Below are positions 41,020 through 41,108 of a stretch of 41,108 bases of DNA, in pieces. The DNA lies in the NCBI GenBank assembly GCA_007693555.1, contig REDJ01000111.1, forward strand, positions 1-41,108, written 5' to 3'. Position numbers and translations under genes: made by a program. How positions within the stretch are numbered: the stretch's first letter is position 1; each line of letters begins with the position of its first letter. The DNA is from Bacteroidota bacterium (GTDB lineage Bacteria > Bacteroidota > Bacteroidia > Bacteroidales > UBA7960). A model generated the notes under the pieces. That model searched no databases, had not been told where the DNA came from, and saw nothing but the letters and a program-made list of their open reading frames with translations.

Positions 41020-41108
41020 AGGGATGACATCTCTTATCAGAGCAATAAGCGAAAAATAAATTCTAAAAGAGAGATGTCATCCCTGAAAAAATAATTCACA
41101 AGGGATGA
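41020..41108. repeat. 15-base inverted repeat with third partial copy at the window edge
   Basis: AGGGATGACATCTCT at 41020-41034 is perfectly complementary to AGAGATGTCATCCCT at 41070-41084, with a 35-base spacer. A third arm (AAGGGATGA, same orientation as the first) begins at 41100 and is cut off by the window end. No T-run follows, so a simple terminator is not convincing. Confidence 0.8.

Overview
The window looks like a chromosomal piece of a Bacteroidota genome, most likely an anaerobic or fermentative member of the Bacteroidales and relatives. The evidence is: AT-rich sequence with start codons that lack Shine-Dalgarno motifs; many upstream boxes of the Bacteroidota type (-7 TAnnTTTG, sometimes with a -33 TTTG about 18-20 bases earlier); a PorW/SprE lipoprotein of the type IX secretion system; an ATP synthase operon that stops at atpG without atpD or atpC; and [FeFe]-hydrogenase maturases. 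No IS element, prophage, CRISPR array, tRNA or rRNA was recognised.

Layout. 1-9.3 kb: an outer-surface protein with thirteen 16-residue repeats, an M14 carboxypeptidase, a DUF2007-tandem UspA stress protein, an SRPBCC/DUF1295 pair, two small exported proteins and an orphan family-5 solute-binding lipoprotein. 9.3-20.1 kb: a PhnP-like MBL hydrolase, a flavin reductase-DUF6913-dapA operon, valS, a 26-residue-repeat solenoid protein, a DUF6973-like exported protein, lplA, rnz and an isoaspartyl dipeptidase. 20.2-27.2 kb: an envelope cluster (rseP, dxr and M23 peptidase on the minus strand; porW and bactofilin on the plus strand). 27.3-33.0 kb: a four-helix membrane protein and atpBEFHAG. 33.2-35.7 kb: ferritin, a lipid kinase, a SUI1 factor and a MntA/HepT toxin-antitoxin pair. 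35.8-39.8 kb: hydE, hydF and a fumarase-superfamily aspartate ammonia-lyase, all minus strand. 40.0-41.0 kb: a Dus-type tRNA-dihydrouridine synthase, followed by an inverted repeat that runs off the window edge.

Most genes are standard housekeeping. The least explained material is non-coding. Several intergenic gaps hold short tandem arrays with 7-9 base units. Arrays at different loci share related unit sequences, and one runs across the aspA stop codon. The 15-base inverted repeat at the right edge is a second unexplained repeat. Of the gene-level features, the aspA-hydF-hydE linkage without hydG, the Lys-to-Glu change at the metal-bridging position of IadA, and the signal-peptide-like reading frame fused upstream of the UspA protein deserve a second look. 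I found no clear evidence of an entirely new multi-gene system.
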